DNA of 64,000 nucleotides, from positions 1,856,501-1,920,500 of the forward strand of contig CAWZYM010000151.1 in NCBI GenBank assembly GCA_963966185.1, read 5' to 3'. Numbering within the stretch: position 1 is the first letter of the stretch; each line of letters opens with the position of its first letter. Source of the DNA: Rhabditoides inermis (Eukaryota; Nematoda; Chromadorea; Rhabditida; Rhabditidae). A model generated the notes under the pieces. The model made no database searches, was not told the DNA's origin, and worked only from the letters and a program-made list of their open reading frames with translations. Of the stretch, positions 15,801 to 33,068 are shown piece by piece. Position numbers and translations under genes: made by a program.

Positions 15801-18800
15801 CCCATTACAGCAGCCATCTTCCGTAACCAATAATGCAAAAAATGTAATTGACAAAGTGTCAACATGTGAGTATGAAAATATCACTTTGACTGAAAATCAC
15901 TTAAAAAAACACTCAAAAAATTAAATAGGATTCAATACCAGATATTACTGGTGTCTGGTTTCATGGTGTCTAGTGTCATTTCCTGATTGCCCGGTGTTTC
16001 AGGGGGGCTGTCGTAGTGGGGCTCAGAACTGGGGAAGGCGGAGGAATTGGGACGAGCGGCTGATCTGCACAGCCACTCCACGCTCCGACTGACTCAGTCT
16101 GTTCGCTGCAGCGGCTGTGCGCGACCAGACGCCATCACTCGCCATCCAACGCATGAAGCATCTCCGACTTCCATTCTGAGTATTGCGTTCACGTTTTTTT
16201 CATTTGTTCTTATTGTCTAGTACGGGATTGTGGTATTTTACATGAAATGTCGTGACCACAAAGGAGCACAGAACTCGGTACGCTGAATCTCACAAGCAAA
16301 TGGCAACAGGTCACCACCCCCCACAACTCGCTATGTTTTGATGGAATCTTGTAGGCATGCCCCATACCAAGCCCTAGCCAAAATTAAAAATCTCGAAGAG
16401 CACCGGAAGTGCCTTAATTGAGCACCGGAAGTTTACATGTATTCTCGTGCGCGATAGGTCATTGCGCATGCCATCCCGAAATGCGGACAGTGAAACAACG
16501 GTTCGGTGGCCTAGTTGCTAGTGAGCTAACTCGTAAGTAGTGATGACCAAGGTTCGGTCCCCGTCGGTGCAAAACGTTTTGTCAAACTTGAAATACATTT
16601 TTGCATCGCAAGTCCTCACAGGAGAAATGAAAAATGAGTGAATTTTGATCTTTAATTGGTTTCCTTATTCTTACTTGCACTTAGGGTATGAATGGACTGC
16701 TGAGCGGAAGAATATGTTTAGTTTAGTTTAGTTTATTACCGTGTTGAGTACTTAACATGTGCATCATAGGAAAACATAACAGTGCTTACGGTAGGATAGT
16801 GAAATAGGAAAAAAAGGAAACATTCAAAGATCAAAGAGTAGACAATAAGCAAACTACAAATGTCGAATTTTAGACAATGGATGCAAATGGGGATTGTCTA
16901 CTAAGTGGGATTTCACGCTACTGGTTTTCGCAGATTCAACAATATCAGATGGAAGTGAGTTCCAAACTCCATAAACCCTCTGAAAGAACGCGCTGCTCCG
17001 CAGAAACGAGTCATATGATGGCAAAAGACGATATTTGTGAGATGTGCGCGACCGAGTTGGGACTAGTGTAAAAAGACCAGAATAATTAAGAGAGGTGGTT
17101 TTAGTAATAACCTTGTGAAAGTACACTACGTCATTTATAAAGCGGCGTTGTTCAAGAGTTTGAAGGCCAAGAAGCTGGAGGCGTTGGGGATATGTGAGCG
17201 AGAACAAGCCAGCGCGACGACATATTCGGCGCGTATAGTATCGCTGCACTGACTCGATCAAGTTCACTGATCCCACATCCTGAGGGTTCCACAATTCAGT
17301 ACAATACTCTAGCTTGCAGCGAAAATACGTTGTGTAAGCGGTGACAAGAACCTTCAAGTCTCTTGTACGATAAACTCTCAGAAAATCATTTATGGCATTA
17401 AGAGTGCCTTTAACAATGTTCGCAAAATGGTCATCAAAAATCAAGGACCCACACATAGTCACACCAAGGTCCCTTACAGAGTTAGCAGGTGCGAGCGTAG
17501 CGCCATGTGCTGTATACTCATGTTTGGGATTTCGGCGGCCTATGTGCAGTATCTGCGTTTTCTCAGTGGAGATCTGCAGACCCCATTCTAAAGCCCACTT
17601 TGCGATAGCGTCGATTGCTTTTTGAAACATAATTTTAGCCAAATTATCACCCGGATCAAAAGCGAAGTAGATTTTCAAATCGTCTGCGTATAGAGCACAC
17701 TCGACATAATCAGGCAAGCTATCAACAATATTATTGATAAAGATATTGAAGAGTATGGGTCCAAGACACGACCCCTGCGGCACGCCACAGTTGACGAGTC
17801 GAGGAGACGAGAGCTCATCTCCAACCATAACTTGTTGGCAACGGTCAGAAAGGAAGGCTCGAATTCACCCGAGAACGTTTCCACGAATGCCCAGCGAATG
17901 CAATTTTTTGAAAAGTAATTATGATTGATTGTGTCGAAAGCTTTCTTAAAGTCGAAATAAATACAATCAATAACAAGGCCATTGGAAATATGTTTCAGCC
18001 AGTGACTATAACATTCAATAAGTTGTGCGTTGGTAGACCTTTTCTTACGAAAACCAAACTGTCTGGAAGAAATCAAGCTATTAGACTCGAGAAAATCAGT
18101 CATTTGCCTGACTATAATTCGCTCTAATAATTTCGCTACACTACTTGTTAGGCTAATGGGACGATAGTTGGCTGGATTATCACGAGAACCCTTTTTATAC
18201 AGCGGTTTTATATAAGCGACTTTCCAAATATTGGGGATAGCGCACACTGATAGAGACATAGAAAAAATAATATGTGTATTATATGTCATCAATTTTCGAA
18301 ATGAAGCGCACGAGAGTCTTTAAATAACTTAAACATTTTTTTGAAAAATATTTTGTATATGATCCAATACTTGTGTTTTTTTTCATAAAAAGGTAATTCA
18401 AATCTGGAAAAACGATTTGCACCGACGGGGACCGAACCCTGGTCATCACTACTTACGAGTTAGCTCACTAGCCACTAGGACACCGAACCGTTGTTTCACT
18501 GTCCGCATTTCGGGGTGGCATGCGCAATGACCTATCGCGCACGAGAATACATGTAAACTTCCGGTGCTTAATTAAGGCACTTCCGGTGCTCTTCGAGATT
18601 TTTAATTTTGGTTAGGGCTTGGTATGGGGCATGCCTACAAGATTCCATCAAAACATAGCGAGTTGTGGGGTGACCTGTTTCCATTTGCTTGTCAGTCACT
18701 CAAAGAATAGTGAATAGTGTAACATAATGTTTGTTTCATTTCTGTTCAACCCCTACTTGCAGAATAATTTATTCGGCACTCGATGATCATGTTTCTGATT

Positions 18801-20685
18801 CCGAGCATTACATCAATATTTCCAGCGATCTTCCTGTCAAGACTATTGATGACGCTGTTAGTCAATACGCTGCTTTTACTGACGTCTCGTTGATCTCATT
18901 CCAGGTATAATACTGTAGTTTTATGATGTAGTTTTAAAATGTTGCATACACGTCGCATTTTTTGCAGAAAATGAGAGAGAAGTCGCACGAACTGAGAGAT
19001 ACTATCCAACCACACATGTTCCTGCTGATTGACATGACAACATTGCTCCGAAAGCTTTCGCGAGATACACTACCGTCAACAATCGGTGAGTTTCGCGCGC
19101 AAAAAAAAATCTAACATTTTTTTCAGACCCGATTGACAAGTCGTTTCCATCGGATATTTCGAATATTTTCACCTCAGCCACTAAAAACATCAAAGACCTA
19201 ATGGCACCATCAGTTGTATTCTGATGTTGGTATTTATATATTTCAACGTATATTACTTTATCGATTCAGATTGACGGTAGTATTATGATGCTATTGGCAA
19301 TTATTTCTCTCGGAACAAAAAACACCCATTTGTCGACCGGGAGCACAATATCTTTCGAAGACGCTTTCAAACTCGTTGAAATAAAACGAAGACATCAAGC
19401 TGTGATATCTTTTAGCTGGTCTGGTACCTTCATAGTTCATAACGAACTGAGATGACTTTCAGACAACCTCGATCAAGATGGTACGCCGTTGGAGATAATC
19501 AAAAAAGAACTGGGAAATTTCGCACAGAAACGTAAGCAAAAACAAAATAGTATTTTACAAACAATATATCAATAAATTTCAGTCGATTCTTATGTTGGCG
19601 ACCGTGTTAATTTGCGACAACAAGCTGATGGAGAGTCTGGGCCTGCGATAAACAGTCCGACAGGTCGGTTAGAAAAAGTTTCATTTTATGACATAGCAAT
19701 CATAGATTTGTTAATAGACCAACACGAGCTGAACAGGGAATTCGGAGGAATGACTCAAACAACTTTCAAGTTTGCCAGCCCAAAAAGATACGATACAAAA
19801 CAGTACGTTTCATATGTTATTCTGCTGTTGACTGATGTATTTTAAATAGAGACGCGTTTTCTGGTTTCGGTGTCAATGCAAGTTCAGAGAGTGGAAGAAT
19901 ATTGAGTGCGGGTCGGGAAATGCAGGTATGTACGAGAGAAGTAGATACTAAATTTGGTTCAATCAACTGTTACACAACATAGAGATAGAAGAATCATAGT
20001 TGTAGTTAGTAGTGTTCATCTTCTTTTTTTCCTTTATCGCACACTCTCTGTTCTCTGTCGTCTTTTTTGGCTGAGTGTGTTTTATTTACAGCGAAAAAGT
20101 TATAAACTTTCGCGTGCTTTTTTCGTGCTTTTTTTGCTCCTTTGAAACATATCGCCTTTGAAGATTCGATATGGAACGGGGTAGTTCACTAGTTCATACA
20201 TGTATGTTATCGCTGCAAACATTACAGACGCCCGATTTCGAAACACCTCCTCTATAGTGGCAGACTGAGCGAGCACGAGAAACAGTCGAGCAACGCACAC
20301 ATTCCACGCGACAACCATCCAATCAATACCACTCCTGTCTATGCCGGTGAAGATAGATGTTCAGAATGAATACCTCACATCTTGATTTCAGACTTTCACC
20401 CAGAAAGAAGAAACGGGAGAGGCTCCCTCTCCCTACTCTTCTCCGTCCAATACTGCACCACTGCCAGCGGGCTCGTTGGACGACTCGTTGCAGCCTGCGG
20501 GCGCGATCCAGTCACTGTCATATTCAGGCTGCATCACTCCGCCGCTCGAGCTCGTCTGTCTTCATATAACTTTTCCTTTCTCTCCATCTCTCATTCATAT
20601 CTTCAACCTGTAGAGTAATCCTCCTCGATGTGATCTCTCATTGGAGTACAAGATGGAGGAACAGACGCAGAACCGAGTCAACTAG
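12840..20685 (+). CDS. Predicted secreted protein, 629 residues, 20 exons, unknown function
   Basis: Exons: 12840-12935, 13488-13559, 13662-13721, 13779-13850, 14455-14522, 15231-15332, 15375-15437, 15482-15642, 15674-15765, 15811-15869, 18763-18904, 18968-19085, 19127-19212, 19270-19423, 19463-19531, 19583-19663, 19718-19802, 19850-19925, 20392-20553 and 20614-20685. All phases join; 1890 nt. The N-terminus is a signal peptide (hydrophobic IAQLILLLLLAPTAV, likely cut near TCA/GG). Then come a low-complexity charged region (residues about 33-120), a helical Cys-containing core (ACRVHQLDCFQKAMF, then NISSDLPVKTIDDAV) with several N-glycosylation sequons, and a Pro/Ser-rich C-terminus. I recognise no domain. 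Three internal introns are very short (31, 39 and 47 nt). The first and tenth introns carry transposon complexes. Weakest junctions: donor GTTGTA at 19213 and the 31-nt intron. Confidence 0.68.
12978..13448. mobile_element. Foldback element B with tRNA-like arms, in intron 1 of the secreted-protein gene
   Basis: The inverted ends TATAGTCGGATTGGATCC and its near-complement lie at 12978 and 13448. Further in, matched arms each contain a tRNA-like block. On the plus strand at about 13270-13348 the block has ATGGCGCAGTGGTAG (A-box-like) and GGGGTTCGATTCC (B-box-like). The left arm carries the corresponding block on the minus strand at about 13080-13156. The ends are flanked by TA, compatible with a TA target duplication. 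It lies wholly within the intron between the signal-peptide exon and exon 2. Confidence 0.75.
16288..18698. mobile_element. Foldback element C with tRNA-like arms enclosing a decayed non-LTR retrotransposon
   Basis: Arms of about 300 bp at 16288-16590 and 18410-18698 are inverted copies, from outer ACAAGCAAATGG..ACAGGTCACC inward to a tRNA-like block. That block has GGTGGCCTAGTTGCTAGTG (A-box-like) and AAGGTTCGGTCCCC (B-box-like). Between the arms lies a reverse-transcriptase gene on the minus strand. The whole unit is in the 2.9-kb tenth intron of the secreted-protein gene. The simplest reading is a retrotransposon that inserted into the loop of a pre-existing foldback element. Confidence 0.75.
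16856..18292 (-). pseudogene. Non-LTR retrotransposon reverse transcriptase, 5'-truncated and frameshifted
   Basis: Minus-strand frames carry the RT signature in order: SLTSSVAKLLERIIVRQM, CIYFDFKKAFDTINH, GVPQGSCLGPILFNIFINN and the catalytic ALYADDLKIYF, then a long C-terminal region ending LSKIRHL. The domain order and C-terminal block (YFRCKLEYCTELWNPQDV) fit the Jockey/CR1-type non-LTR group, which is family knowledge. No endonuclease domain is present, and the frame changes near 17830-17900, so it is broken. Downstream of the stop, the minus strand has an ACTAA-type repeat (four TTTAG units on the plus strand at 16719-16737), as expected for a 3' tail. A related but clearly different copy lies at 47240. 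Confidence 0.85.
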
Positions 20686-21135
20686 ACTGCCTCCATTAAG
20701 ACTTACGAATTAACTTAAGATTTTTGTCTTTGTTATATACTCTTACTTATGATATAATCTTGCTAAAAAGTCGTTGCTAAAAATACAGAAATCCAGATTC
20801 AGAACCTGCGAGATAAATACATTTGTGATTTGTCTTAATGATCCTATTCCAATCCCCTAGCCCTAGAAGCACTTTTTGAAAGATACTTAAAAAGAGTGTT
20901 TCTCACTCATTTTCTTATCATTTATTCTATTGATCCGTCTTCCTCCCCCACTCTCTCCCTCTCTCCCTCTCTCTTCTCAGAAATGACCATATCCACTTGG
21001 CAATGTTTATATAAAGCAATGACAAGAATACACCAATCGAATCAATGGATCAGCAAGAACACAAAACAATCACGAACGCAGCGATTTCCTATTCTCCTCC
21101 TCCTTTTTCCTCCTCCTTTCCCTGTTTCTTCTCGG

Positions 21136-25879
<4,744 letters not shown>

Positions 25880-26175
25880 CTGGGGTACGGTAGGGGTACG
25901 GTAGGATGAACGAGTATGGTAGGGGAAATAGAGCATGGTAGAATGGAAAGGTCAAAACGTCATAGCCCAAAACGGAACTGATATTTGAATTAATATATGA
26001 AAGAGATCAAGATATTGGATGTTGCACCGAGAGATGGCTCGAGAGGGCACACTCTGGCATCTATCCGAGAGGGTGGCAGGAGGCTCTAAGATACGGTAGA
26101 CAGGGGGCGGGGCCAAGGGAGAGAGGGGCGCGCGCAATAGGAAGCGAGGAGTGGGTGAGAGGGGAGGGAGGGATG

Positions 26176-26237
<62 letters not shown>

Positions 26238-28151
26238 GAGAGATGAGTGGTGTATATTGGTGAGTGGAGAGGCAGCGGTGGCCGCCGCATACCAATAGTG
26301 CACACCCAGTGGTGTCTATTTGAATTTGACTCTCCCCCGGCCTCTCTCCCATTATGTCTATCTATTTCCCCCTTTCCACCCTATATGACATGGAATAGGA
26401 AGTGGTATTCGGGAAGAGAGTATTGCAAATACACATAGCGGACAGAGTCAAGTGTTTATCACTGCAGGAATCACTTACCGTATACCGGTGTCAACCTCAC
26501 CATATGCCTCTATGATTCGCGCGCGCGTCTGATTCCAATCAATGCAATATGCTAATTACTGGCAGGCTGGTTGTAAAATGATGCAACCCACGTAGAGAGA
26601 AAACAATTTACACGAAAGGTCACTCAATTATAGAGCGGGATGTTGATATCCAACCAGATTATGAAAATGGAAATATATTCTTATTCTTCTTTTTTTGTTG
26701 AAGTTATGACCTTATACTTCATCCACGACAAGGTTTTTTTTCTTCTGAAAGACGAATTTGATCGTGACTGTATTATAAATCCACAGTTCGTAAATCCAAA
26801 TCTATATACTACATTTGCATGGCCAAATGTGTTCGCCTTCTTTTCCTATACCACTTTATCCTTCCTTCACACGTATTATTGCGAGCCCCTATCCGGTGAA
26901 CGAGTTGGAGAGGAGGCTATGGAACATCTCGTCGGAGAAGGCATCACACAGCCCGGTCGTGGAGATTAAGGAAATCAAGGAGGAGTCCGAGCGTGCTATA
27001 CAGACACTAGGGACCACAATGAGATTTTCAAATATTTGGATATGGTATAGCATTAAGTTCATTAATGTAGTTCATTTCAAGCTGATTTCAAAAATATATA
27101 ATGTTCATATGGTTCATCGTTCACATTGCGCTCTAATTCCGCACGGCGCCGCGCCCCAGAGCGCGCGCTCACATAGGGAAAGTGCGACAGAGGGCGGCTA
27201 GATCAAAGCACTGATGACGTCATCGATAGTTAAATAATGAACATATTCGTTTATAATAGTACCACTAGGTTTTGTTTGACTGTAATCAATACGTACTCGT
27301 TGAATAACGTCTCTTATGTTGGCATTTTTCATTACTCACTTTGAGCGATGGCGGCTTGATCAAAGAAATATGACGTCATCGTATCACTTTTTACCGATTT
27401 TAACTACTTTACAGGGTACATGATCCCATAAATAAAATACCGTTAGAATCAGCGCGAAATGGCGAATCGTTCTATGCCAATTAGAGCACGTCATGTGTCC
27501 AGTGAGAAAATGTTACATGATTTCGCCGGGCTCTCTGCAACTCACGTTGTGGTTCCTATACAGACACTGCGAATCGTGAAATCCTGTCGGACCTTCATTC
27601 ATCTTCTTCCCCTATATTCGTTGCCACGTAGTTTCTTCAGATCACATTCACACTCCACGTTTCGCATCCAGAAGTCAGTGCGAGAAGCAAAGCCATCCGG
27701 AAAACGCCGTGATTTGTGGTTTGTATATCGCTTGGTGTACTTCTATAGCATATCAGGTCATCAGGTAAACTAATCACTATTCTCTAAATGATAAGACAAT
27801 AATTGAAATATTTATCAATCAAATCAATCAATTCGATATCTACTGTAAGGCAAGAGCAATAGATAGGCGCATATAGAACTCTCTTTCTCCTTCTCTCCTC
27901 TTCCCCTCTTCTCTCCTATGGCTAGTAATTGGGCAAGAGAAAACAACACAGTGGGCAAGAAACAAACGATCAATTGCGAGGAATGTGTAGTGCACATTTA
28001 ACAACAACTCATTAGCATATCTAGATTATGCGTTTAGGGTAGCCTCTCTATCTGTAAGGTGTACTGTAAATGCAAGCAAAGCGCTATGTAAAGAGATGAT
28101 ACAATGTGAATTGAACAGAGTAATGTAAGCGACATCGTTCCTCCTCCCCTT
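25880..28151. other. Intergenic stretch, no gene resolved
   Basis: GA microsatellite at about 26176-26242. A plus-strand frame at 26884-27030 has coding-like composition (NELERRLWNISSEKASHSP), but I found no supporting exon on either side. A partly repeated TGACGTCATCG context occurs at 27214 and 27370. Further 5' exons of the PRDM14-like gene could lie here. Confidence 0.5.
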
Positions 28152-31104
28152 CTATTCCTCCTTCTTCCTCTCCTCCTCTTCATCGTCCGAATCCTCCCTC
28201 GTATCGTCAATCTTCCCATCTTCCTTCGTCGCCGCCTGGTACGCAATCTGGAAACATTCATGATGAGAACAGCATCATATCAACACTTCGACTTGACTAA
28301 TAAGAATTATCAATGTTTCCGAGCATTGCTATCAGTAGCATTCCACATACCAAAGTACACTTCCGGCCCCGTCACGGAGTCCGAGAAGAGAGAAAGAGAG
28401 AGAGAAGAGGGAGGGGAGAGGAGAGAAGTAGACAGTGGTATGGAATGGTAGATGGGAAGAGGGAGAGAAATAGAGATAAGCGACATCTCTCCGGGATACG
28501 CACTTTACTTCTTATTCCGTTATCCAAATGTTCTCATCGCCTAACAATTCCACGTTAGCTACAAAATACACTTTTCGATCAAATGTAGAATTATTTTTTA
28601 TAGTCAAAACCAGAAGAATGATACAATTACTCATATTCTACAATATGTAAATAAACCTCAAAGTAAATACGAAACAACGCACAGACCGTATGAAAACATA
28701 AGTAACTTGTAACTTGGAAAATGTATAAAAGCAGAACGAAAAACCTGTACCTTGGTGATGAGAATGGTCCAGAATACGTGGAGTACAAGGAGCATGGATA
28801 GCATGACGACGAAGATGCGAGGCACGATCGGACGCTGCCACACGTCCAGCCACTCGTACGACGCCTGCGAACGAGAGCATGTATTCCAAGAAGACAACTC
28901 GAGCTGCAGCCCCCAGCGCATTGCGAATCGCCATTCAACAAGCAGCTCACAACTACACTAATCAAATCAACAGTTCCGTTCGTGAACCGCGTTCGCATAG
29001 AGCAACCCGTTCAAGTTAATTCCAGTCACTTAGAAACGCAGCACGCCAGCCGCAACAAAAAAGCATATTATCATAGGTGCATAGCTTGGAAACAGCTTTG
29101 CGGAAAGCTCAATTGACTCAGACTCACCATATTCGACTTCCTATTCATCTTCTCCAACCCGTACTAAGAACAAACACAGTAATCCCGAAACTCCCGTCGA
29201 CATACCTGAATGAGTGCGGGCGCGTCGAACCATACGGACCAGAGGATCCAGAATGGGTATATGACGAGGCGGGTGGCCACCCACACGCAGTAGAACACGA
29301 GGAACACCACGTTGAGAGCCATCTCCCAGCGAGCGTACCGGAACAGCTTGCCCAGCTCGCTCAAAAGCTAGCCATCAATCGACAATTCAACCTCTATCGT
29401 AACATAATCAAATCACAACTTACACACAAAATCAATAAATCAATAAATCAATACTCACATGAACACGTCGGCGGCGTCGTGGCAAATGAGCACCAGCGTG
29501 CCAATGCGCACCTGAACAGGTAAACAAGTGAACAAATCAACAAACAAAAAACTCACAAAGTTGATGCTCCACGACAGCCAGAGGAGTGCGATGGTGATGG
29601 TGTGGTGGACGGTCATTTCCACAAAGTCATTCCGACGCACGTCGAACAAGACCGAGCTGAACAGAGAGAATTGTGGATTGCGAACATCGAACATATCTCC
29701 CTCAACTGTTATGCCAACAAATGTGTACTATTAGATATTTACGCAATGTATTGATTTAATAAAAACAAAAATCAATCAATCGATTCTGGATAAATATTTG
29801 ATTTGATTTGATTGATTCAAATCTCCATTATTCATAAGTCATAACACAACGAACTCACCTGAAGAGCAGTGCCCAGTAGAAGCCAGTCTCGATAATGTAG
29901 TACCACCACACCTAAACGAGCAATCAATCAATATCAAATAATTAATAATCAAATTCAGTTATTCAATACCTTATCAGTGATGTGATGGAATGGCCATCCT
30001 ATCCACGAGTTGCCCACCGACTCCCACTGCGGTGTCTCCGATAGAATCACGTACCTGAGAGAAAACACATATTCTAACTATCAGTCTTCTTCTAGCTGTG
30101 TTAACAAGTGTAGTTCCTTTGACCTGCTCCGCAGAATAATCTCTTGAAGCGGGTCCGGGGGGCTACCTTCACTTTTTTACATGTGTACAGTAACGTCTCA
30201 GTTCGTACAGTATCTGAGTATGTTGGAAGCGTGGTGGGCCTCGTCATTGCCTCGTCACTTCCCGCCGCCGTCGCCGCGCGCACCCATGTCTTATTCACAC
30301 CCACACCCATCATCACGCGACCGCCCATCGCTCATTTCAGTTTATCGCCATCCCGCATTCCATCAAGTGTTGCAATCTCTCGCTGTGCCGCTCAAAATGT
30401 GCGCCTCGCTATCTCGCGTCTGAATGAGTATGTGGCGCGATCGACGGATGACCAGCAGCCTAATCACCTCCCGCTGATAGCTTATCGCGTCATGTATGCG
30501 CAATCAACAACACATAAAACTGTCGAGTCATGCCATTCAGGCTAACCGGTATGGCAGAGTCAACAAAAAATACGAGTCGCGTCAGCGCCGGCCAAACCTG
30601 ATTCGCGCAATATGCAAATAGTAGTATGACAGACACGGTGTTATGGCCAGAATGAAAAAAAAACATGTAAACAAAATGAACAGAAGCACGACTGACCCAG
30701 CGATGAAGGCGGCCGTGTAGTAGACGAACCGCCAGGCGCACTCGCTGACCCGCTTGAACTTGCTCTTGCCGGCGAAGCCCCCCGTGATGTGGATCCACAT
30801 GCGGGGGAACAGAGGCCCGGCCACCCAACCGAACAGCCATCCAATGGGCAGGAACACCAGCGACTCGATCAGAATGCGCACGATCTAAACGGGAAGATTA
30901 CATGTGAACAAACAATCAAACAACATGGAGTAGCTGAATAAACAAGGAGATAAACAAGTAAACAGGCCGTACCATGATGACGACTCCGGCAGCGATCATG
31001 TGCTGTACCTCGCCGGAGCGGGGGAAGGTGAAGGTGGCGTTGGACTGCATGTCCTCCCACGTCACCCCCTCCGCCAGCCAGAACCTCTCCGACCACACGT
31101 CCAT
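28152..31104 (-). CDS. Ceramide synthase (TLC/Lag1 family)
   Basis: ER membrane enzyme that N-acylates sphingoid bases with fatty acyl-CoA. Nine exons join in phase: 30973-31104, 30697-30884, 29970-30054, 29859-29911, 29557-29656, 29459-29511, 29206-29359, 28751-28864 and 28152-28247, giving 324 residues. The N-terminus SERFWLAEGVTWEDM and a sequon (NATF) precede the first membrane segment (LVFLPIGWLFGWV). The Lag1 catalytic motif is intact: FVEMTVHHTITIALLWLSWS, with the His pair, followed by GTLVLICHDAADVFIELGK, with the HD..D residues. The C-terminus is the usual acidic cytosolic tail (DDTREDSDDEEEE), a likely casein kinase 2 target in this family. No Hox-like insert is present. It is homologous to C. 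elegans HYL-1, HYL-2 and LAGR-1; I cannot say which. Confidence 0.93.
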
Positions 31105-33068
31105 CTACAAGACACCTTGTTATCGACAAGCGATTAGCCACCACGACAAAAAGGTAACACGGCAACACACAATGACTCGGAATCGATAAGACGCGCGGAG
31201 AGCGAGCCTACTTGCTGCTGCTGCGCGCGCTCGCTCGGTAATCAGATCAGGATAATCTCGATGGAATCTCGAGAGATGAAAATGGGTGTGGAGTGTTCCG
31301 AAGTGGATAAGAAAGTGGTGGAGAAAAGGAGGCAGGCATGCGCGTTTCTAATGGCGACGCGCATGCCACCACACACAAAAACCCCATCAGACTAGGGAAA
31401 CAAAACGGCGGCAGGGAAAGGGAACGCCCCCTCTCGAATACGGAGAGCCAGCCAACACACGATGAAAAAGAGACGGCGACGGGGGCGTGAACAATGAAGA
31501 ACGAGTGCGAATCAATGTATGCAATAGGGAATACGGGTGCGCGGCGGCCTGAGTGAATGATAGCAGAGTTGACCTTGCCTCCTCCCCTCCCTCCTCACTC
31601 TGCTCACTCTCGCAGCAGATTCATTGAGATAACTGGTCACGTGGGTCTGGATGTGATCCCATCAGATACCGGATAGTCAGGAGGACATAGCCGAAGAACA
31701 GAGAAGAAAAAGAAAAGTGGAGTGACCAGATTGACAGACCGGACCGGACGGAAAGGAGCGCAATAGACAATAATGAAATGACAATGAAATGACTGCAACT
31801 GATAACAAACCATGATTTGATAAGAGATCTATCTAGCGGTGATAATGAGTTTTAAAAATCTTAAGGCAAGGACATCAAATAGATATCTAATCAGAATTAA
31901 AAAAAGTTGATTAGTTAGTGGCATCCTGTAAAATTCAACAATTCAACAATTCAACAACTGGAAAAATTCAACAGTTCGGAAAATTCAACAACGAAAAATT
32001 CAACAACAAATGACGTCATAGCGAAATTTTCTGAGTGTCTCCAAATAACGGGCCCGTTCAAGAGTTCCGTATTTTTGGGGGAAGCGGCCCTGTTTTTTAA
32101 TGAATGTGTTTCGAAGTATTTTCATCATTTTTTTGTCGGAGGTATAGGTCTGCAAACAATTTCAACTACGTTTACAATTCTGAGAAGGTGATGAAGCCGC
32201 ATTGAAAACGCTTATGAACGCATCGGAGCAGCGTGGTGCCGAGGACAGTACCGTGGCATATCAGTGATCTGGACAGTAGCAGTCCTGATGCGATTGAGTG
32301 CACGCCGATGCAGCTCAACTAATGCTACGCGACCTGTACAGTCAATTTGTAATCTGTATACACACACTAAAGCATCCGAACTGGACGTCGCGTCGAACTG
32401 CTGCAAATGTTCGGTCCACTTCTCTTCTATTATACTATGTCATTGACAATACAATATGATCTGAGCCGTGAAAAGGTTCGCAGACGTGCGCATGCAACTA
32501 GACCTCATCAGTGAATAAAAGTACGTCGCAAAAATATTACAATCGTCGGTTTCATTTAAAAAAGGGCCGGATTCTCCGGACCCCAAACACAGAACTCTCG
32601 AACGGGCCCGTTATTTAGAGACACTCTGAAAATTTCGCTATGACGTCATTTGTTGTTGAATTTTTCGTTGTTGAATTTTCCGAATTGTTGAATTTTCCCA
32701 GTTGTTGAATTGTTGAATTGTTGAATTTTACAGGATGCCTTAGTTAGTTGAGTTTCTGCAATTATTCGCATACGAAAAATACTATTGACGAGACAACTTT
32801 GAAAAGAGCGCGAAATTTAATCTTTCAAAACCACAAAAGAAAAAAAATGTGAGATCAAATTATTATTTTACAGTAAAACTATTTGCTAAGCACTATGCTA
32901 AGCAATAAATACGTCTTCAAACAATTCATGAACCAAAACACGATACGTAATTTATCAACATAAGAACAATTCACAACGATCATATTTCACAAAAGAGATC
33001 TAATCCATACACATGCTTCCCATGTTTCCCATAGACACAGTCATCCTCCACCGTCTTGTATTCTTATA
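31105..33068. other. Intergenic region with one MITE
   Basis: Apart from the MITE at 31920-32739 I see no gene. The upstream part (31150-31700) is compatible with the ceramide synthase promoter, but no specific element is identified. Confidence 0.5.
31920..32739. mobile_element. 820-bp non-autonomous element with long inverted ends and 9-bp target duplication
   Basis: The ends GGCATCCTGTAAAATTCAAC and GTTGAATTTTACAGGATGCC are exact complements. The arms stay matched for about 165 bp, including several CAACAATT units and an ACGGGCCCGTT palindrome. Flanks are TTAGTTAGT at 31911-31919 and TTAGTTAGT at 32740-32748, a perfect 9-bp duplication. GG-ends, long arms and a 9-bp duplication fit a Mutator-type MITE (family knowledge). 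No open frame of note. Confidence 0.85.

Noticed and set aside
26815..27201. 128-residue plus-strand frame
   Set aside because: Only the central part looks coding; no partner exons or similarity found, so it is mentioned but not called a gene.
27459..27773. 104-residue plus-strand frame starting MANRSMPIRARH
   Set aside because: No motif, no splice or neighbour support; composition is compatible with chance in a long intergenic stretch.
28343..28381. Possible extra ceramide synthase exon near 28.35 kb (SVTGPEVYF)
   Set aside because: No acceptor precedes it, and exon 28751-28864 joins directly to 28152-28247, giving the expected family C-terminus.
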